From: Flavobacterium cheongpyeongense
GTDB lineage: Bacteria; Bacteroidota; Bacteroidia; Flavobacteriales; Flavobacteriaceae
NCBI RefSeq assembly: GCF_003202435.1
Contig: NZ_QJHK01000027.1
Coordinates: 1 to 60,351 of the forward strand
DNA: 60,351 bases
Reading direction: 5' to 3'
Below the pieces are notes generated by a model. The model made no database searches. It saw only the letters and a program-made list of their open reading frames with translations, and was not told the DNA's origin. The first letter of the stretch is position 1, and every line of letters starts with the position of its first letter. Positions 16,705-27,033 of the stretch are shown here, one piece after another. The position numbers and the translations under genes are program-made.

Positions 16705-18240
16705 TTATCCCAACCAACCATCTCGATCTAAACTCCTGTATTGAATCGCCTCAGCAATATGAGAGGAAATTATATGCGGCGCAGCATCCAAGTCAGCTAT
16801 AGTTCTCGAAACTTTCAAAATTCTGTCATAAGCTCTTGCTGAAAGATTTAAACGTTCCATTGCTGTTTTCAATAGTTGTTTGGATTGATCATCCAAAGGA
16901 CAAAACTCCCGGATTAATTTACTGCTCATTTGTGCGTTGTAATGAATATTAGTCATTTCTTCAAATCGGACAGACTGAAGTTCACGGGCTGCCGTGACCC
17001 TTTCCCGAATAGCAACACTACTTTCTGCTTTGTTATCATCTGATAATTTTTCGAAAGGTACGGGTGTGACTTCAATATGAATATCAATTCGGTCTAATAA
17101 AGGGCCGGAAATTTTACTCATATAGCGTTGCATTTCATGGGGTGATGAAGTATTTGGCATAGATGGATCGTTAAAAAAACCACTCGGACTTGGGTTCATA
17201 CTGGCCACCAGCATAAAAGAAGAAGGGTAGGTTACTGTAAATTTAGCTCTTGAGATAGTCACTTCTCTGTCTTCCAGAGGCTGACGCATCACTTCTAAAA
17301 CATCTCTTTTAAATTCGGGCAATTCATCCAGAAACAAAACACCATTATGAGCCATTGAAATTTCACCTGGCTGTGGATAACTTCCTCCTCCGACTAGGGC
17401 TACATTTGAAATAGTATGATGCGGACTACGAAATGGCCGCTGATTCATCAAACCAACTTCTTTTAATTTTCCGGCAACACTATGAATTTTGGTGGTTTCT
17501 AATGCTTCACGCAAGGTCATGGGGGGTAAAATGCTTGGTAAACGTTTGGCAAGCATTGTCTTTCCTGCTCCTGGAGGACCAATCAAAATAATGTTGTGTC
17601 CTCCGGCTGCCGCAATTTCCATACAACGTTTAATGCTTTCCTGCCCACGAACATCAGAAAAATCAAACTCAGGAAAATCCAGGGTTTTATAAAATTCTGC
17701 ACGGGTATCAATAACTGTCGGTTCCAAAGTTCCTTTTCCTTCAAAGAAATCAATGACCTCCTGCACATTTTCAACTCCATAAACATCTAATCCAGCAACT
17801 ATAGCGGCTTCTTTTACATTTTGCTTTGGAAGAAAAAAACCTTTATAGCCTTCTTCTTTAGCCTTAATTGCAATGGAGAGCGCACCATTTATGGATTGTA
17901 AGCCGCCATCAAGAGAAAGTTCTCCCATGATAATATAGCGGTCAATTTCAGTTGCTTTTATCTGGTCTGAGGCTACTAAAATTCCAATTGCTAAAGTCAG
18001 GTCATAAGCAGAACCTTCTTTGCGCAAATCGGCAGGTGCCATGTTTATGGTTATTTTTTTTCCGGGAAGGGCGTATCCATTATTTTTAAGTGCTGCTGCG
18101 ATACGATAACTGCTTTCTTTTATGGCGTTATCGGGTAAACCTACCAAATGATACCCAATTCCTTTATCAATATTTACCTCTACGGTAATGGTGGTGGCTT
18201 CAACTCCAAAAACAGCACTTCCAAAAACTTTAATTAACAT
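16705..18240 (-). CDS. comM: YifB/ComM family AAA+ ATPase (Mg-chelatase-like)
   Basis: This 511-residue member of the YifB/ComM family has known members that act as hexameric helicases promoting branch migration in natural transformation. The N-terminal ChlI-like domain (AVFGVEATTITVEVNIDKG, GLPDNAIKESSYR) is followed by the AAA+ core with Walker A GPPGAGKT, Walker B LFLDELPEF and the arginine region LLDRIDIHIEV. The C-terminal Mg-chelatase domain has LSARAYDRILKVSRTIADLD. It is complete and of normal length. It lies between the ApeA island and a Gfo/Idh gene, all on the minus strand. Confidence 0.95.
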   Translation of the reverse strand: MLIKVFGSAVFGVEATTITVEVNIDKGIGYHLVGLPDNAIKESSYRIAAALKNNGYALPGKKITINMAPADLRKEGSAYDLTLAIGILVASDQIKATEIDRYIIMGELSLDGGLQSINGALSIAIKAKEEGYKGFFLPKQNVKEAAIVAGLDVYGVENVQEVIDFFEGKGTLEPTVIDTRAEFYKTLDFPEFDFSDVRGQESIKRCMEIAAAGGHNIILIGPPGAGKTMLAKRLPSILPPMTLREALETTKIHSVAGKLKEVGLMNQRPFRSPHHTISNVALVGGGSYPQPGEISMAHNGVLFLDELPEFKRDVLEVMRQPLEDREVTISRAKFTVTYPSSFMLVASMNPSPSGFFNDPSMPNTSSPHEMQRYMSKISGPLLDRIDIHIEVTPVPFEKLSDDNKAESSVAIRERVTAARELQSVRFEEMTNIHYNAQMSSKLIREFCPLDDQSKQLLKTAMERLNLSARAYDRILKVSRTIADLDAAPHIISSHIAEAIQYRSLDRDGWLG

Positions 18241-18343
18241 ATGAAGGTCTTATTTGTAAATAATTTTTTAAATATAATAAAGTAAAATTATATTTTAACA
18301 AATAAAGTATCACTATTAAGAAATATTTTTTTACTACCAACTA

Positions 18344-19318
18344 TTAATGAAATTCTAAACCAATTTGATTTTTGACCTTTTCAACCATGCTGCTTAAGTC
18401 TAAACTGTTTTGATGCGACCAGAATTGACTTTCAATTTGATTTTCCCTGATACAGTTGTGACATTCAATTGCTTCATGAGCATACCCTTTTCCAATATTG
18501 GGAATCTTAAATTTTTCTTCCTGTCCATCTTTAATAATTGAATATCCTTCGGTCATAAACCAAGGGGAGTTAATGTCGATTCTCCCTTTTGTCCCGCTAA
18601 TGGTCGCTTTCATGTCAGAAGCCGAAACTAAACCCGCGTGTAAAACTGACTGGGACGATGGGTATTGTAAAATCATAGTGGTCTGCAAATCGACTCCTGT
18701 TGTATGATAAGTTGATTTTGATATGATTTCTTCTGGAATTCCGAGTATTAGGTAGGATATAAATAGAGGGTAAACTCCTATATCATAAAGGGCTCCGCCA
18801 CCCAGTTTTTTGTCTGTCAGTCTAATTGCTAACTCATTATTGTAATAAGCGAAATCAGCCTTGAGGTATTTAATTTCTCCTATCTCGCCATTTTTTACTT
18901 TGGACAGAAGTTCCTTTATTGACGGGATAAATCGTGTCCAAAAAGCTTCCATGAAAAACTTATTGTATTTTTTTGACGCTTCAATCATGTTGAAAGCATC
19001 GCTGTAAGATAATGATAAAGGTTTTTCACATAATACATGTTTTCCGTTTTTCATTGCCAGAATTGATAATTCTGTGTGTGAATTATGGGGTGTTGCTATA
19101 TAAACGACATCTATGTTATCGTCTTCAAAAAGATCATTATAGGATCCATAATATTTATTGCAATCATACTTTTTGGCAAATTCATTTGCTTTAGTAATGT
19201 CTCTGGAAGCCACAGCATACAATTCGGCATCTTCTATTAATTCTAAATCGGCAGCAAACTGATTGGCAATATTTCCTAAACCAATGATTCCCCATCTTAT
19301 TTTTTTTACACCACTCAT
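18344..19318 (-). CDS. Gfo/Idh/MocA family NAD(P)-dependent oxidoreductase
   Basis: This 324-residue cytoplasmic dehydrogenase has an N-terminal Rossmann fold (IRWGIIGLGNIANQFA) and the family motif CEKPLSLS with the conserved Lys. Its C-terminal alpha/beta domain contains FMEAFWTRF and GGGALYDIGVYPLF (catalytic-region Asp/Tyr). The pattern is close to dihydrodiol dehydrogenase-like and sugar dehydrogenase members; the substrate is unknown. It is divergent from the ammonium transporter gene and separated by 307 bases. Confidence 0.9.
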   Translation of the reverse strand: MSGVKKIRWGIIGLGNIANQFAADLELIEDAELYAVASRDITKANEFAKKYDCNKYYGSYNDLFEDDNIDVVYIATPHNSHTELSILAMKNGKHVLCEKPLSLSYSDAFNMIEASKKYNKFFMEAFWTRFIPSIKELLSKVKNGEIGEIKYLKADFAYYNNELAIRLTDKKLGGGALYDIGVYPLFISYLILGIPEEIISKSTYHTTGVDLQTTMILQYPSSQSVLHAGLVSASDMKATISGTKGRIDINSPWFMTEGYSIIKDGQEEKFKIPNIGKGYAHEAIECHNCIRENQIESQFWSHQNSLDLSSMVEKVKNQIGLEFH

Positions 19319-19625
19319 GTTTAAATTATATTAATAAAGAATGTTAAACAATCAAATATAAATCAAACTAATTAAAAAATAGATGTATTTTTCATAATGA
19401 ACGTATTATTTCTTACATATTATGTGTAATAAATATGCTAAAAGGTTAACCTTTTTTTAAGTTGGGTTTGATATTTTGTAAATTTACCATTGTTTTAAAG
19501 TAATACATTCAAAATATAGGGGTGTAAAATGAAAAATTAGTAAAAGTTGGGCAACATGTGGTATTTTTTATGGGGGTTGTGTAATGATTTCATATTTTTA
19601 CCAAAATTTTTAAAACTAAATAACT
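19319..19625. other. Divergent intergenic region with a palindrome
   Basis: No gene is visible. The imperfect palindrome TTACATATTATGTGTAA (19413-19429) lies between the divergent Gfo/Idh and ammonium transporter genes and could be an operator. No clear TAnnTTTG element was found for the transporter. Confidence 0.35.
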
Positions 19626-20951
19626 ATGCGAAAAATTATTTTAAGTGTGATCCTCATCACAATTTTGTTACTCTCAATTTTTTCAATTTCATTTGTTACT
19701 GAATCAAAGACATTAGGCGCTCATGTTGTTGAATTAAAAATGGATACAGGTGATACTGCATGGATGGTTGTAGCAACTGCCCTTGTATTATTAATGACTC
19801 CAGGTTTAGGTTTCTTCTACGGAGGTATGGTAGGCAAGAAAAACGTAATCAGTACCATGCTGCAAAGTTTTATGGCCATGGTAATTGTTACTGTTTTATG
19901 GGTAGTAATTGCTTTTGGGCTTTGCTTTGGACCATCAATAGGCGGATTCATTGGAGATCCTACTTCAAATATATTTTTCCAGGGTGTCAGTGCCAATACG
20001 GCATGGGAGTTAGCACCAACAATACCTTTTTTGCTTTTTGCATTATTTCAGGCAAAATTTGCAATTATTACTCCAGCCTTAATTACAGGAGCTTTTGCTG
20101 AGCGTGTACGTTTTTGGGCTTACTTATTATTCATGGTTTTATTTATTTTGTTAGTATATGCTCCATTATGTCATATGACTTGGCATCCAGATGGATTATT
20201 CTTCGGATGGGGAGTTTTGGATTTTGCTGGAGGAACGGTAGTTCACATGAGTGCAGGATGGGCTGCATTAGCCGGAGCTATCTTCTTAGGGAAGCGTAAA
20301 GTTCAAAAAGTAAATCCTGCAAGAATCACTTATGTACTATTAGGTACAGGTTTATTATGGTTCGGATGGTTTGGTTTCAATGCTGGTTCTGCTGTTGGAG
20401 CAGGAAGCCTTGCTGCTCAGGCTTTAGGAACTACAACTGTTGCTGCTGCTTCTGCTGCTATGGCCTGGGTTTTCCTTGATAAGATTTTAGGTCACAAATT
20501 ATCTGCAATGGGTGCTTGTATTGGTGCAGTTGTTGGATTGGTAGCAATTACACCTGCTGCTGGATTTGTATCAATTCCTCACGCTTTAGCAATTGGTATT
20601 ATTGCTGCTGTAATTAGTAATCTTGTTGTTAGTAAATTCCCTAAAGGAAAAATTGATGATGCACTTGATGTTTTTGCTTGTCACGGTGTTGGTGGTATGG
20701 TAGGAATGTTATTGACTGGAGTTTTTGCTTCTAAATCAGTAAATTCAATTGTAGGTGACAACCAAGGATTAATTTTCGGAGACGCTACTTTATTCTTAAT
20801 ACAATTAAAAGCATTAGTATTGGTTTCAATATTTGCTTTTGGAGTTTCGTATGCATTATTCTTCATCGTTAATAAAATTACTCCTTTAAGAGTTTCTGAA
20901 GAAAAAGAAGAACTAGGATTAGATATCTCTCAACACGGAGAATTCTTGTAA
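19626..20951 (+). CDS. amt: Ammonium transporter (Amt/Rh family)
   Basis: This inner-membrane protein (441 residues) conducts ammonium/ammonia into the cell. There is an N-terminal hydrophobic leader, then eleven expected membrane segments. Diagnostic motifs are TPGLGFFYGGMVGKKNV, the entry region WELAPTIPF, and DFAGGTVVHMSAGWAALAGA containing the first pore His. DVFACHGVGGMVGMLLTGVF holds the second pore His. No PII (glnK) gene lies beside it, though it is a common companion. It is apparently a single-gene transcript ended by a strong hairpin. Confidence 0.95.
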   Translation: MRKIILSVILITILLLSIFSISFVTESKTLGAHVVELKMDTGDTAWMVVATALVLLMTPGLGFFYGGMVGKKNVISTMLQSFMAMVIVTVLWVVIAFGLCFGPSIGGFIGDPTSNIFFQGVSANTAWELAPTIPFLLFALFQAKFAIITPALITGAFAERVRFWAYLLFMVLFILLVYAPLCHMTWHPDGLFFGWGVLDFAGGTVVHMSAGWAALAGAIFLGKRKVQKVNPARITYVLLGTGLLWFGWFGFNAGSAVGAGSLAAQALGTTTVAAASAAMAWVFLDKILGHKLSAMGACIGAVVGLVAITPAAGFVSIPHALAIGIIAAVISNLVVSKFPKGKIDDALDVFACHGVGGMVGMLLTGVFASKSVNSIVGDNQGLIFGDATLFLIQLKALVLVSIFAFGVSYALFFIVNKITPLRVSEEKEELGLDISQHGEFL

Positions 20952-21387
20952 AAATAAACAACCATAACCAAAAAATAACCACAAAAAAAGAGGCTGTCCT
21001 AAAAGTAAGGACAGCCTTTTTTTATACTATTTGGACTCCTATTGGAGACGAATTTTATTTATGTAATTCTCAGAGGCCTAGCTTCGATTTTCGGACAGCC
21101 TCTTTTTTATTTGTATTGTAAACAAAGACTAAATGAACAATAACGAAAACATTATTATATCCTTTGTTCTGTTTTATTCTAATTTAACGCGTTGGATTCA
21201 TTAGTTTTAATGGTAATTTTTCGTCAGTTCGAATTTTCATAGAAAATGTAACGTGAAAAGAAAAAAAGCATTGAAAACGATTTCGGATACTTTTTTTGTT
21301 CCGTTTCCCTACACAAAAAGATGCTAACTGACTTTTGAATACAACAGGTTAATTATTTTGAGAAGAATTAATTCACAAAGACCCTCC
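20952..21387. other. Intergenic region after amt
   Basis: It contains the amt terminator and a second copy of its right arm at 21093-21102. Beyond about 21120 I see no gene, promoter or repeat; the dsbD stop follows on the other strand. Confidence 0.5.
20990..21024 (+). terminator. Terminator of amt with a duplicated right arm
   Basis: GAGGCTGTCC (20990-20999) can pair with GGACAGCCT at 21009-21017, which a T-run follows. It can also pair with GGACAGCCTC at 21093-21102, again followed by T residues. The two hairpins exclude each other. Confidence 0.75.
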
Positions 21388-23481
21388 CTATTTAAAATTT
21401 GAAATTCCTTCTTTAAGCCATTTCAAATATTCTTCTGTACTAACGTAACTAATAGTAGGTTTTGAGCTGTTTAAATTATTTCCTTTCAAATCTGTGATAA
21501 CATACAAAGGCTGCGTATTAGTCTTGTATTTTGAGATCATAAAATCTGTCCATTTATCCCCTACGGTTATAATTTCATCACCATCAGCTGTTACAAATTG
21601 TTCACTTTTTGGCAATTCTCTTTTATCATCAACATACAAGGAAATCAAAACTACATCATTTTTAAGAATAGGTAAAACATTAGTATCAGACCAAACATTG
21701 TTTTCCATTTTCCTGCAATTAACACAGGCATAACCGGTGAAATCAAGCATAATGGGTTTGTTAATTGATTTCGCATAAGCCAAACCAGCTTCATAATCAT
21801 GAAAAACCATAATTCCGTGTGGTCCTAATTCAGAACCTTTAGGCAAACCTTCATCCGAAGTAGCACCTGCATTATCTGAGCCACCTAATCCAAACGGACT
21901 TTCGCTATATTGTGGTGGTGGAGGAAAAGCACTGATTAACTTTAATGGAGCTCCCCAAAGTCCTGGAATCAGATAACATGTAAATACAAGTGTAAGCAAT
22001 CCTAAATACAGCCTTCCAACAGAAATATGTTGTAATGGACTATCGTGAGGCAATGTTATTTTTCCAAATAAGTACAATGTCAATGCTGCAAAAATGGCTA
22101 TCCAGATGGCTATAAAAACTTCTCTTTCCAGAAAATGCAATTGTAAAACCAGATCCGCATTTGATAAAAATTTAAGAGCTAAAGCTAATTCCAAAAAGCC
22201 AAGAACCACTTTTACCGTATTTAACCAGCCTCCCGATTTTGGCAATGAATTTAACCATCCCGGAAACATCGCAAATAGCATAAACGGCAAGGCCAATGCA
22301 GATGAGAATCCCAACATTCCAACAACCGGAGCGATTCCACCATTAGAGGCCGCTTCGACCAATAAGGTTCCGACAATTGGTCCGGTACATGAAAATGAAA
22401 CGATAGCCAAAGCCAAAGCCATAAATAATATGCCAATTATACCGCCTTTATCTGCCTGCTGATCCGCTTTATTTGCCCATGAATTTGGAAGCATAATTTC
22501 AAAAGCGCCTAAAAATGAAGTAGCAAAAATAATCAGTATCACAAAGAAAATCAGGTTAAACCAAACATCTGTTGACAATGCATTTAAAGCATCTGCTCCA
22601 AATATCTTTGTTACAATTAAACCTAAAATTACATAGATAGCAATAATAGAAAGTCCGTAAAGAATAGCATTACGAATTCCTTTTGCCCTGCTTTTACTTT
22701 GTTTGGTAAAAAAACTTACCGTCATTGGTATCATAGGGAACACACAAGGTGTTAACAATGCCGCAAAACCGGATAAAAAAGCAATAAAAAAGATAGACCA
22801 TAAGCTTCTTGCCGGAGCAGGCTTTTGTAAATCGTCTACAACTTTTGCCGTTGCATTATCTATTTTTTCTAATTTAATTACTTTAGAATCTGCTTCTTTT
22901 TTAACTACTGTATCAACAACTAAACCTTCTTTTTGGGTTTCGTCCTTTTTAGCTTCTGTTACAGCCGGAACTGTCTCCATTTTAAAAGTTGCCGGAACAG
23001 CTATAGAGAATTTTTTATTCGAATTGATGCAAACCTCTTTACAAACCTGAAAATCAAATTCAGCTTCAACGGTTTTTAAATTAGGGTTTATAACTTTGAT
23101 TTCCTGCTCAATATGTGCTTTGCCTTCAAAGAAAGTTTCGTTAACACCAAAGACATCATTAAAAGCTGTTTTTGTCTTTCCTTCTTTGGCCTTGCCAATT
23201 AATTCATAATTTCCTTTTTGGTTTTTAAAGGAAATTTCTAAAGCGAGAGGACCTCCGTCTGGCGTAAATTGTGAGTACATATGCCAGTCCTTTTCTATAA
23301 TTCCGTCAAAAATTAAAACTAAATTGGTTTCAGATTTTTTCTCGATTTTAGAAGTCCATTTTACGGGTTCTAAAACCTGAGCGTTTCCTTTTGCAAAAGC
23401 AAAAATCAAAATCATTAAAAATACAGTAAGTTTATTCCAAATATTCGAAATTATAACCTGACAATTTGTGTTTGATTTCAT
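21388..23481 (-). CDS. dsbD: Thiol:disulfide interchange protein DsbD
   Basis: This 697-residue inner-membrane protein passes electrons from cytoplasmic thioredoxin to periplasmic thiol proteins. Order of domains: signal/anchor; periplasmic N-terminal domain (about 40-170) with the Cys pair CKEVC; a linker; and eight membrane helices (about 230-510). The helices carry the redox Cys residues in LLTPCVFPMIPM and VSFSCTGPIVGT. The C-terminal thioredoxin-like domain has CVNCRKME. All three cysteine pairs are present, so it should be active. Its ATG overlaps the tilS stop by 4 bases (ATGA), which implies coupled translation; the pairing has no obvious functional logic. Confidence 0.95.
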   Translation of the reverse strand: MKSNTNCQVIISNIWNKLTVFLMILIFAFAKGNAQVLEPVKWTSKIEKKSETNLVLIFDGIIEKDWHMYSQFTPDGGPLALEISFKNQKGNYELIGKAKEGKTKTAFNDVFGVNETFFEGKAHIEQEIKVINPNLKTVEAEFDFQVCKEVCINSNKKFSIAVPATFKMETVPAVTEAKKDETQKEGLVVDTVVKKEADSKVIKLEKIDNATAKVVDDLQKPAPARSLWSIFFIAFLSGFAALLTPCVFPMIPMTVSFFTKQSKSRAKGIRNAILYGLSIIAIYVILGLIVTKIFGADALNALSTDVWFNLIFFVILIIFATSFLGAFEIMLPNSWANKADQQADKGGIIGILFMALALAIVSFSCTGPIVGTLLVEAASNGGIAPVVGMLGFSSALALPFMLFAMFPGWLNSLPKSGGWLNTVKVVLGFLELALALKFLSNADLVLQLHFLEREVFIAIWIAIFAALTLYLFGKITLPHDSPLQHISVGRLYLGLLTLVFTCYLIPGLWGAPLKLISAFPPPPQYSESPFGLGGSDNAGATSDEGLPKGSELGPHGIMVFHDYEAGLAYAKSINKPIMLDFTGYACVNCRKMENNVWSDTNVLPILKNDVVLISLYVDDKRELPKSEQFVTADGDEIITVGDKWTDFMISKYKTNTQPLYVITDLKGNNLNSSKPTISYVSTEEYLKWLKEGISNFK

Positions 23482-24788
23482 TGTTCTAATTCTATTTTAA
23501 GTATTTTATTTGAGGTGTTTGTTATTTTAAATCTTTCATCCTGCCTGATTCCAACTACCCATACAATCTGATTATTTGAACATAAAAGCCAGCAGTTTTC
23601 TTTTTCTATTAATGATAACTTTTCATCCTTAAAAAGTTTACTGATTTTTTTTGACTTTCCGTTCATTCCAAAAGGCTGAAAAGAATCGCCTTCTTTCCAT
23701 TTACGTAAAATCAAAGGGAAAAGGATTTTTTCAGCATCGACAAATATAATCTTATTTGATCCTTCTGTAATGTGACTTACGTTACAAAGACGCAACTTTA
23801 AGGGAATATTAACCTGCGTATCCGTTTTATTAATTTCAAATTCTAATTGTCTTATTTTCGAAATCGGACTTAATATCAACGTATCCCTGTTTTTGAGCAA
23901 TCTGAACTCTGTCGAAAAAATCTGTTTCCCTGATTGTCCATCTGTTAAATCGTAAATATCTTTCCAGGCCAGAAATCCAAATTCATTCAGCCATTGGTAT
24001 AAATACGATTTGTAATTGGGTAATTTTTTAAGCTGATTCAAATCAAAATGTATTTCTTCTCCGTATTCTTTTGCAACTTGCTGGTAAATCATAATAGACG
24101 CATCTTCGGCCATTTCATTAGATTCCTGCAAATAAGATTGTGTTTTTTGGAAAGCTTTCAGAAATTTCGGATTGATTTCTTTTAAAACAGGAACGAGATC
24201 ATGACGGATTTTATTTCGCAGATATTTATTCGAAGCATTGCTGCTGTCTTCCCGCCATTCGATATTGTTTTCTTTCGCATAATTCAGGATTTCTTCCCTT
24301 GAAAAAAGTAAAAGTGGACGAATAATTTTGTCATTCTGTTCCGGAATACCAAGCAAACCGTCCAATCCTGTTCCACGGCTGAGATTGATGATAAAAGTTT
24401 CCAGATTATCATCTGCGTGATGTGCTGTCAGGATATAATCGAAATTATGAATTTCAAGAAGTTCGTAAAACCAGCTGTATCGAAGCTCACGGGCTGCTAT
24501 CTGGGTAGAAAGTTTATAATCTTTTGCAAAAGCTTCGGTGTCGAACTGAGTTGAAAAAATAGAGATTTTATTTTCTTCGCAGTAATTTCGAATGAAATCC
24601 TGATCGCCAAAACTTTCTAATCCACGAAGCTGAAAATTACAATGTAAAACCGCAATTTTATATTCTAATTGCTGTAATAAATGCAGTAAAACCATACTGT
24701 CCAATCCGCCACTAACAGCAAGAAAGAGCTTTTTGTTTTCCAAAAAAGGGAATCTTGCCGAAATATGATTTTTAAAATTTGAAAGCAT
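23478..24788 (-). CDS. tilS: tRNA(Ile)-lysidine synthase TilS
   Basis: The enzyme (436 residues) converts C34 of the tRNA(Ile) CAU anticodon to lysidine with ATP and lysine, which is essential for reading AUA codons. The N-type ATP-pyrophosphatase PP-loop is seen as AVSGGLDSMVLL. Family motifs LTAHHADDNLET, LSRGTGLDGL, RPLL and ENNIEWREDSSNASNKYLRN follow, and a C-terminal TilS domain contains FQPFGMNGKSKKISKLFKD. It overlaps dsbD by 4 bases and lies 70 bases downstream of uvrB on the same strand. Confidence 0.96.
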   Translation of the reverse strand: MLSNFKNHISARFPFLENKKLFLAVSGGLDSMVLLHLLQQLEYKIAVLHCNFQLRGLESFGDQDFIRNYCEENKISIFSTQFDTEAFAKDYKLSTQIAARELRYSWFYELLEIHNFDYILTAHHADDNLETFIINLSRGTGLDGLLGIPEQNDKIIRPLLLFSREEILNYAKENNIEWREDSSNASNKYLRNKIRHDLVPVLKEINPKFLKAFQKTQSYLQESNEMAEDASIMIYQQVAKEYGEEIHFDLNQLKKLPNYKSYLYQWLNEFGFLAWKDIYDLTDGQSGKQIFSTEFRLLKNRDTLILSPISKIRQLEFEINKTDTQVNIPLKLRLCNVSHITEGSNKIIFVDAEKILFPLILRKWKEGDSFQPFGMNGKSKKISKLFKDEKLSLIEKENCWLLCSNNQIVWVVGIRQDERFKITNTSNKILKIELEQ

Positions 24789-24858
24789 CTGTAAAATTAA
24801 AAGATGGATATTGTAAGAACTCCAAAATTAAGGTTTTTTGAAAGAAACATAAAGGTTT

Positions 24859-26850
24859 CTAAGAAAGTTGTTCCTGTAATTTTTTAATATCATCACGTAA
24901 TTTGGCCGCCTGTAAAAAGTCTAATTCTTTTGCCGCTTTTTCCATTGATTTACGTTTTTCACGAATCATCTTTTCTAATTCAGGTTTTGATAAGTAGGCT
25001 GTTTCGGGTTCTGCAGCTGCAGGTAAAGTATGTCCCAATTCATATTCAACCAATGGATTTTTGGTAAAAGCACTTTCGATTTTTTTGTTTAATGCCTGTG
25101 GTGTTAAGCCATTCTCGGTATTGAAATTAATTTGTTTGGTTCTTCGGTAATTGGTTTCATCAATTGTTTTTTGCATACTGGCTGTGATTTTATCCGCATA
25201 CATAATTGCTTTTCCGTTTATATTTCTGGCCGCACGCCCAATAGTCTGTGTTAAAGACCTGTGATTACGAAGAAAACCTTCTTTATCGGCATCTAAAATA
25301 GCCACTAACGAAACCTCTGGCAAATCCAGGCCTTCACGAAGCAGGTTGACACCAATTAATACATCAAAAATTCCTTTTCGTAAATCCTGCATGATTTCGA
25401 TGCGCTCTAAAGTATCTACTTCTGAGTGAATGTAACGACAGCGAACTCCTACTTTAGTCAGGTATTTGGCTAATTCTTCGGCCATTCTTTTGGTCAGGGT
25501 GGTTACCAAAACCCTTTCATCCAATTCACAACGTACCTGAATTTCTTCAATTAAATCATCAATCTGATTCAAACTGGGTCTTACTTCAATAGTAGGATCC
25601 AATAGTCCGGTTGGACGGATAATCTGTTCTACATAAATACCATCTGATTTTTGCAATTCATAATCGGCAGGAGTTGCAGAAACATACACTACCTGATTTT
25701 GTAAGGCTTCGAATTCTTCAAATTTCAAAGGCCGGTTATCCATTGCGGCGGGCAAACGGAAACCGTATTCCACCAGGTTTTCTTTTCGGCTGCGGTCACC
25801 ACCATACATAGCATGCACCTGTGAAACAGTTACGTGACTTTCGTCAATTACCATTAAATAATCACTTGGAAAATAATCCAGTAGACAGAAAGGTCTTGTT
25901 CCGGCTTCTCTTCCGTCCAGGTAGCGGGAATAATTCTCAATTCCGGAGCAATAACCCAATTCACGAATCATTTCCAGATCAAAATTAGTACGTTCCTCCA
26001 GACGTTTGGCTTCGAGATGTTTTCCGATTTCTTTAAAATAATCCACCTGTTTTACTAAATCCTGCTGGATTTCCCAAATAGCGCCTTGCAGGACATCAGG
26101 AGAAGTCACAAACATATTGGCAGGGTAAATCGTCAGTCTTTTGAATTTTTCAATAACCTGTGCAGTTTTTACATCAAACGATTCAATTTCCTCGATTTCA
26201 TCTCCAAAAAAGTGAACTCGATAGGCATCATCGGCATAACTTGGATATACTTCGACAATATCCCCTTTAATCCGAAAAGTTCCGGGATTGAAATCTGCTT
26301 CAGTTCTGGCATATAAACTTTGTACAAGACTGTGTAATAATTTAGTTCGGGAAATAACCTGATCTCTTGATATTTCAATTACATTTTTTTTAAATTCAAC
26401 GGGGTTTCCGATACCGTACAAACAAGAGACCGAAGCAACGACTAAAATATCCCTGCGTCCGGATAGTAAAGAAGAAGTTGTGCTTAAACGCATTTTTTCC
26501 AGTTCTTCATTGATAGATAAATCCTTTTCGATGAAAACACCAGTCACAGGCATAAAAGCTTCGGGCTGATAATAATCGTAGTAAGAAACAAAATATTCTA
26601 CGGCATTATTAGGGAAAAATTGCTTGAATTCTGAATACAACTGAGCAGCCAAAGTTTTATTATGCGCCAAAACAAGAGTAGGTTTTTGAACTTCCTGAAT
26701 GACATTAGCAACCGTAAATGTTTTTCCTGAGCCCGTTACACCCAGCAAAGTCTGGTATTTTTCGCCATCAACAATACCTTGTGCTAATTTTTGGATTGCC
26801 TGAGGCTGATCTCCTTTTGGACTATATTCTGAGGATACCTGAAAATTCAT
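24859..26850 (-). CDS. uvrB: Excinuclease ABC subunit UvrB
   Basis: This 663-residue DNA-damage recognition helicase-like subunit is part of nucleotide excision repair. Walker A LLGVTGSGKT, the beta-hairpin region SYYDYYQPEAFMP, DESHVTVSQVHAMYGGDRSRK and helicase motif VI QTIGRAARN are all present. The C-terminal UVR domain (EKMIREKRKSMEKAAKELDF) binds UvrC. Length and N-terminus are typical. It is the first gene of a minus-strand run with tilS and dsbD. Confidence 0.97.
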   Translation of the reverse strand: MNFQVSSEYSPKGDQPQAIQKLAQGIVDGEKYQTLLGVTGSGKTFTVANVIQEVQKPTLVLAHNKTLAAQLYSEFKQFFPNNAVEYFVSYYDYYQPEAFMPVTGVFIEKDLSINEELEKMRLSTTSSLLSGRRDILVVASVSCLYGIGNPVEFKKNVIEISRDQVISRTKLLHSLVQSLYARTEADFNPGTFRIKGDIVEVYPSYADDAYRVHFFGDEIEEIESFDVKTAQVIEKFKRLTIYPANMFVTSPDVLQGAIWEIQQDLVKQVDYFKEIGKHLEAKRLEERTNFDLEMIRELGYCSGIENYSRYLDGREAGTRPFCLLDYFPSDYLMVIDESHVTVSQVHAMYGGDRSRKENLVEYGFRLPAAMDNRPLKFEEFEALQNQVVYVSATPADYELQKSDGIYVEQIIRPTGLLDPTIEVRPSLNQIDDLIEEIQVRCELDERVLVTTLTKRMAEELAKYLTKVGVRCRYIHSEVDTLERIEIMQDLRKGIFDVLIGVNLLREGLDLPEVSLVAILDADKEGFLRNHRSLTQTIGRAARNINGKAIMYADKITASMQKTIDETNYRRTKQINFNTENGLTPQALNKKIESAFTKNPLVEYELGHTLPAAAEPETAYLSKPELEKMIREKRKSMEKAAKELDFLQAAKLRDDIKKLQEQLS

Positions 26851-27033
26851 TTTGGAATGATGAAAAAATTAGTTTTGTAAAGATACAAAGTTTCAATTCT
26901 TTTAATGTTAAGTTGTCCTTATTCTAAGAAATCTATCATGGCATCATTTTTAGCATACTTGAATTTGACCCGGCAATATAATGTGAGCCATTCCAAAACT
27001 GGTTTTGATGTTTTCTTCAATCTAAGGTATATT

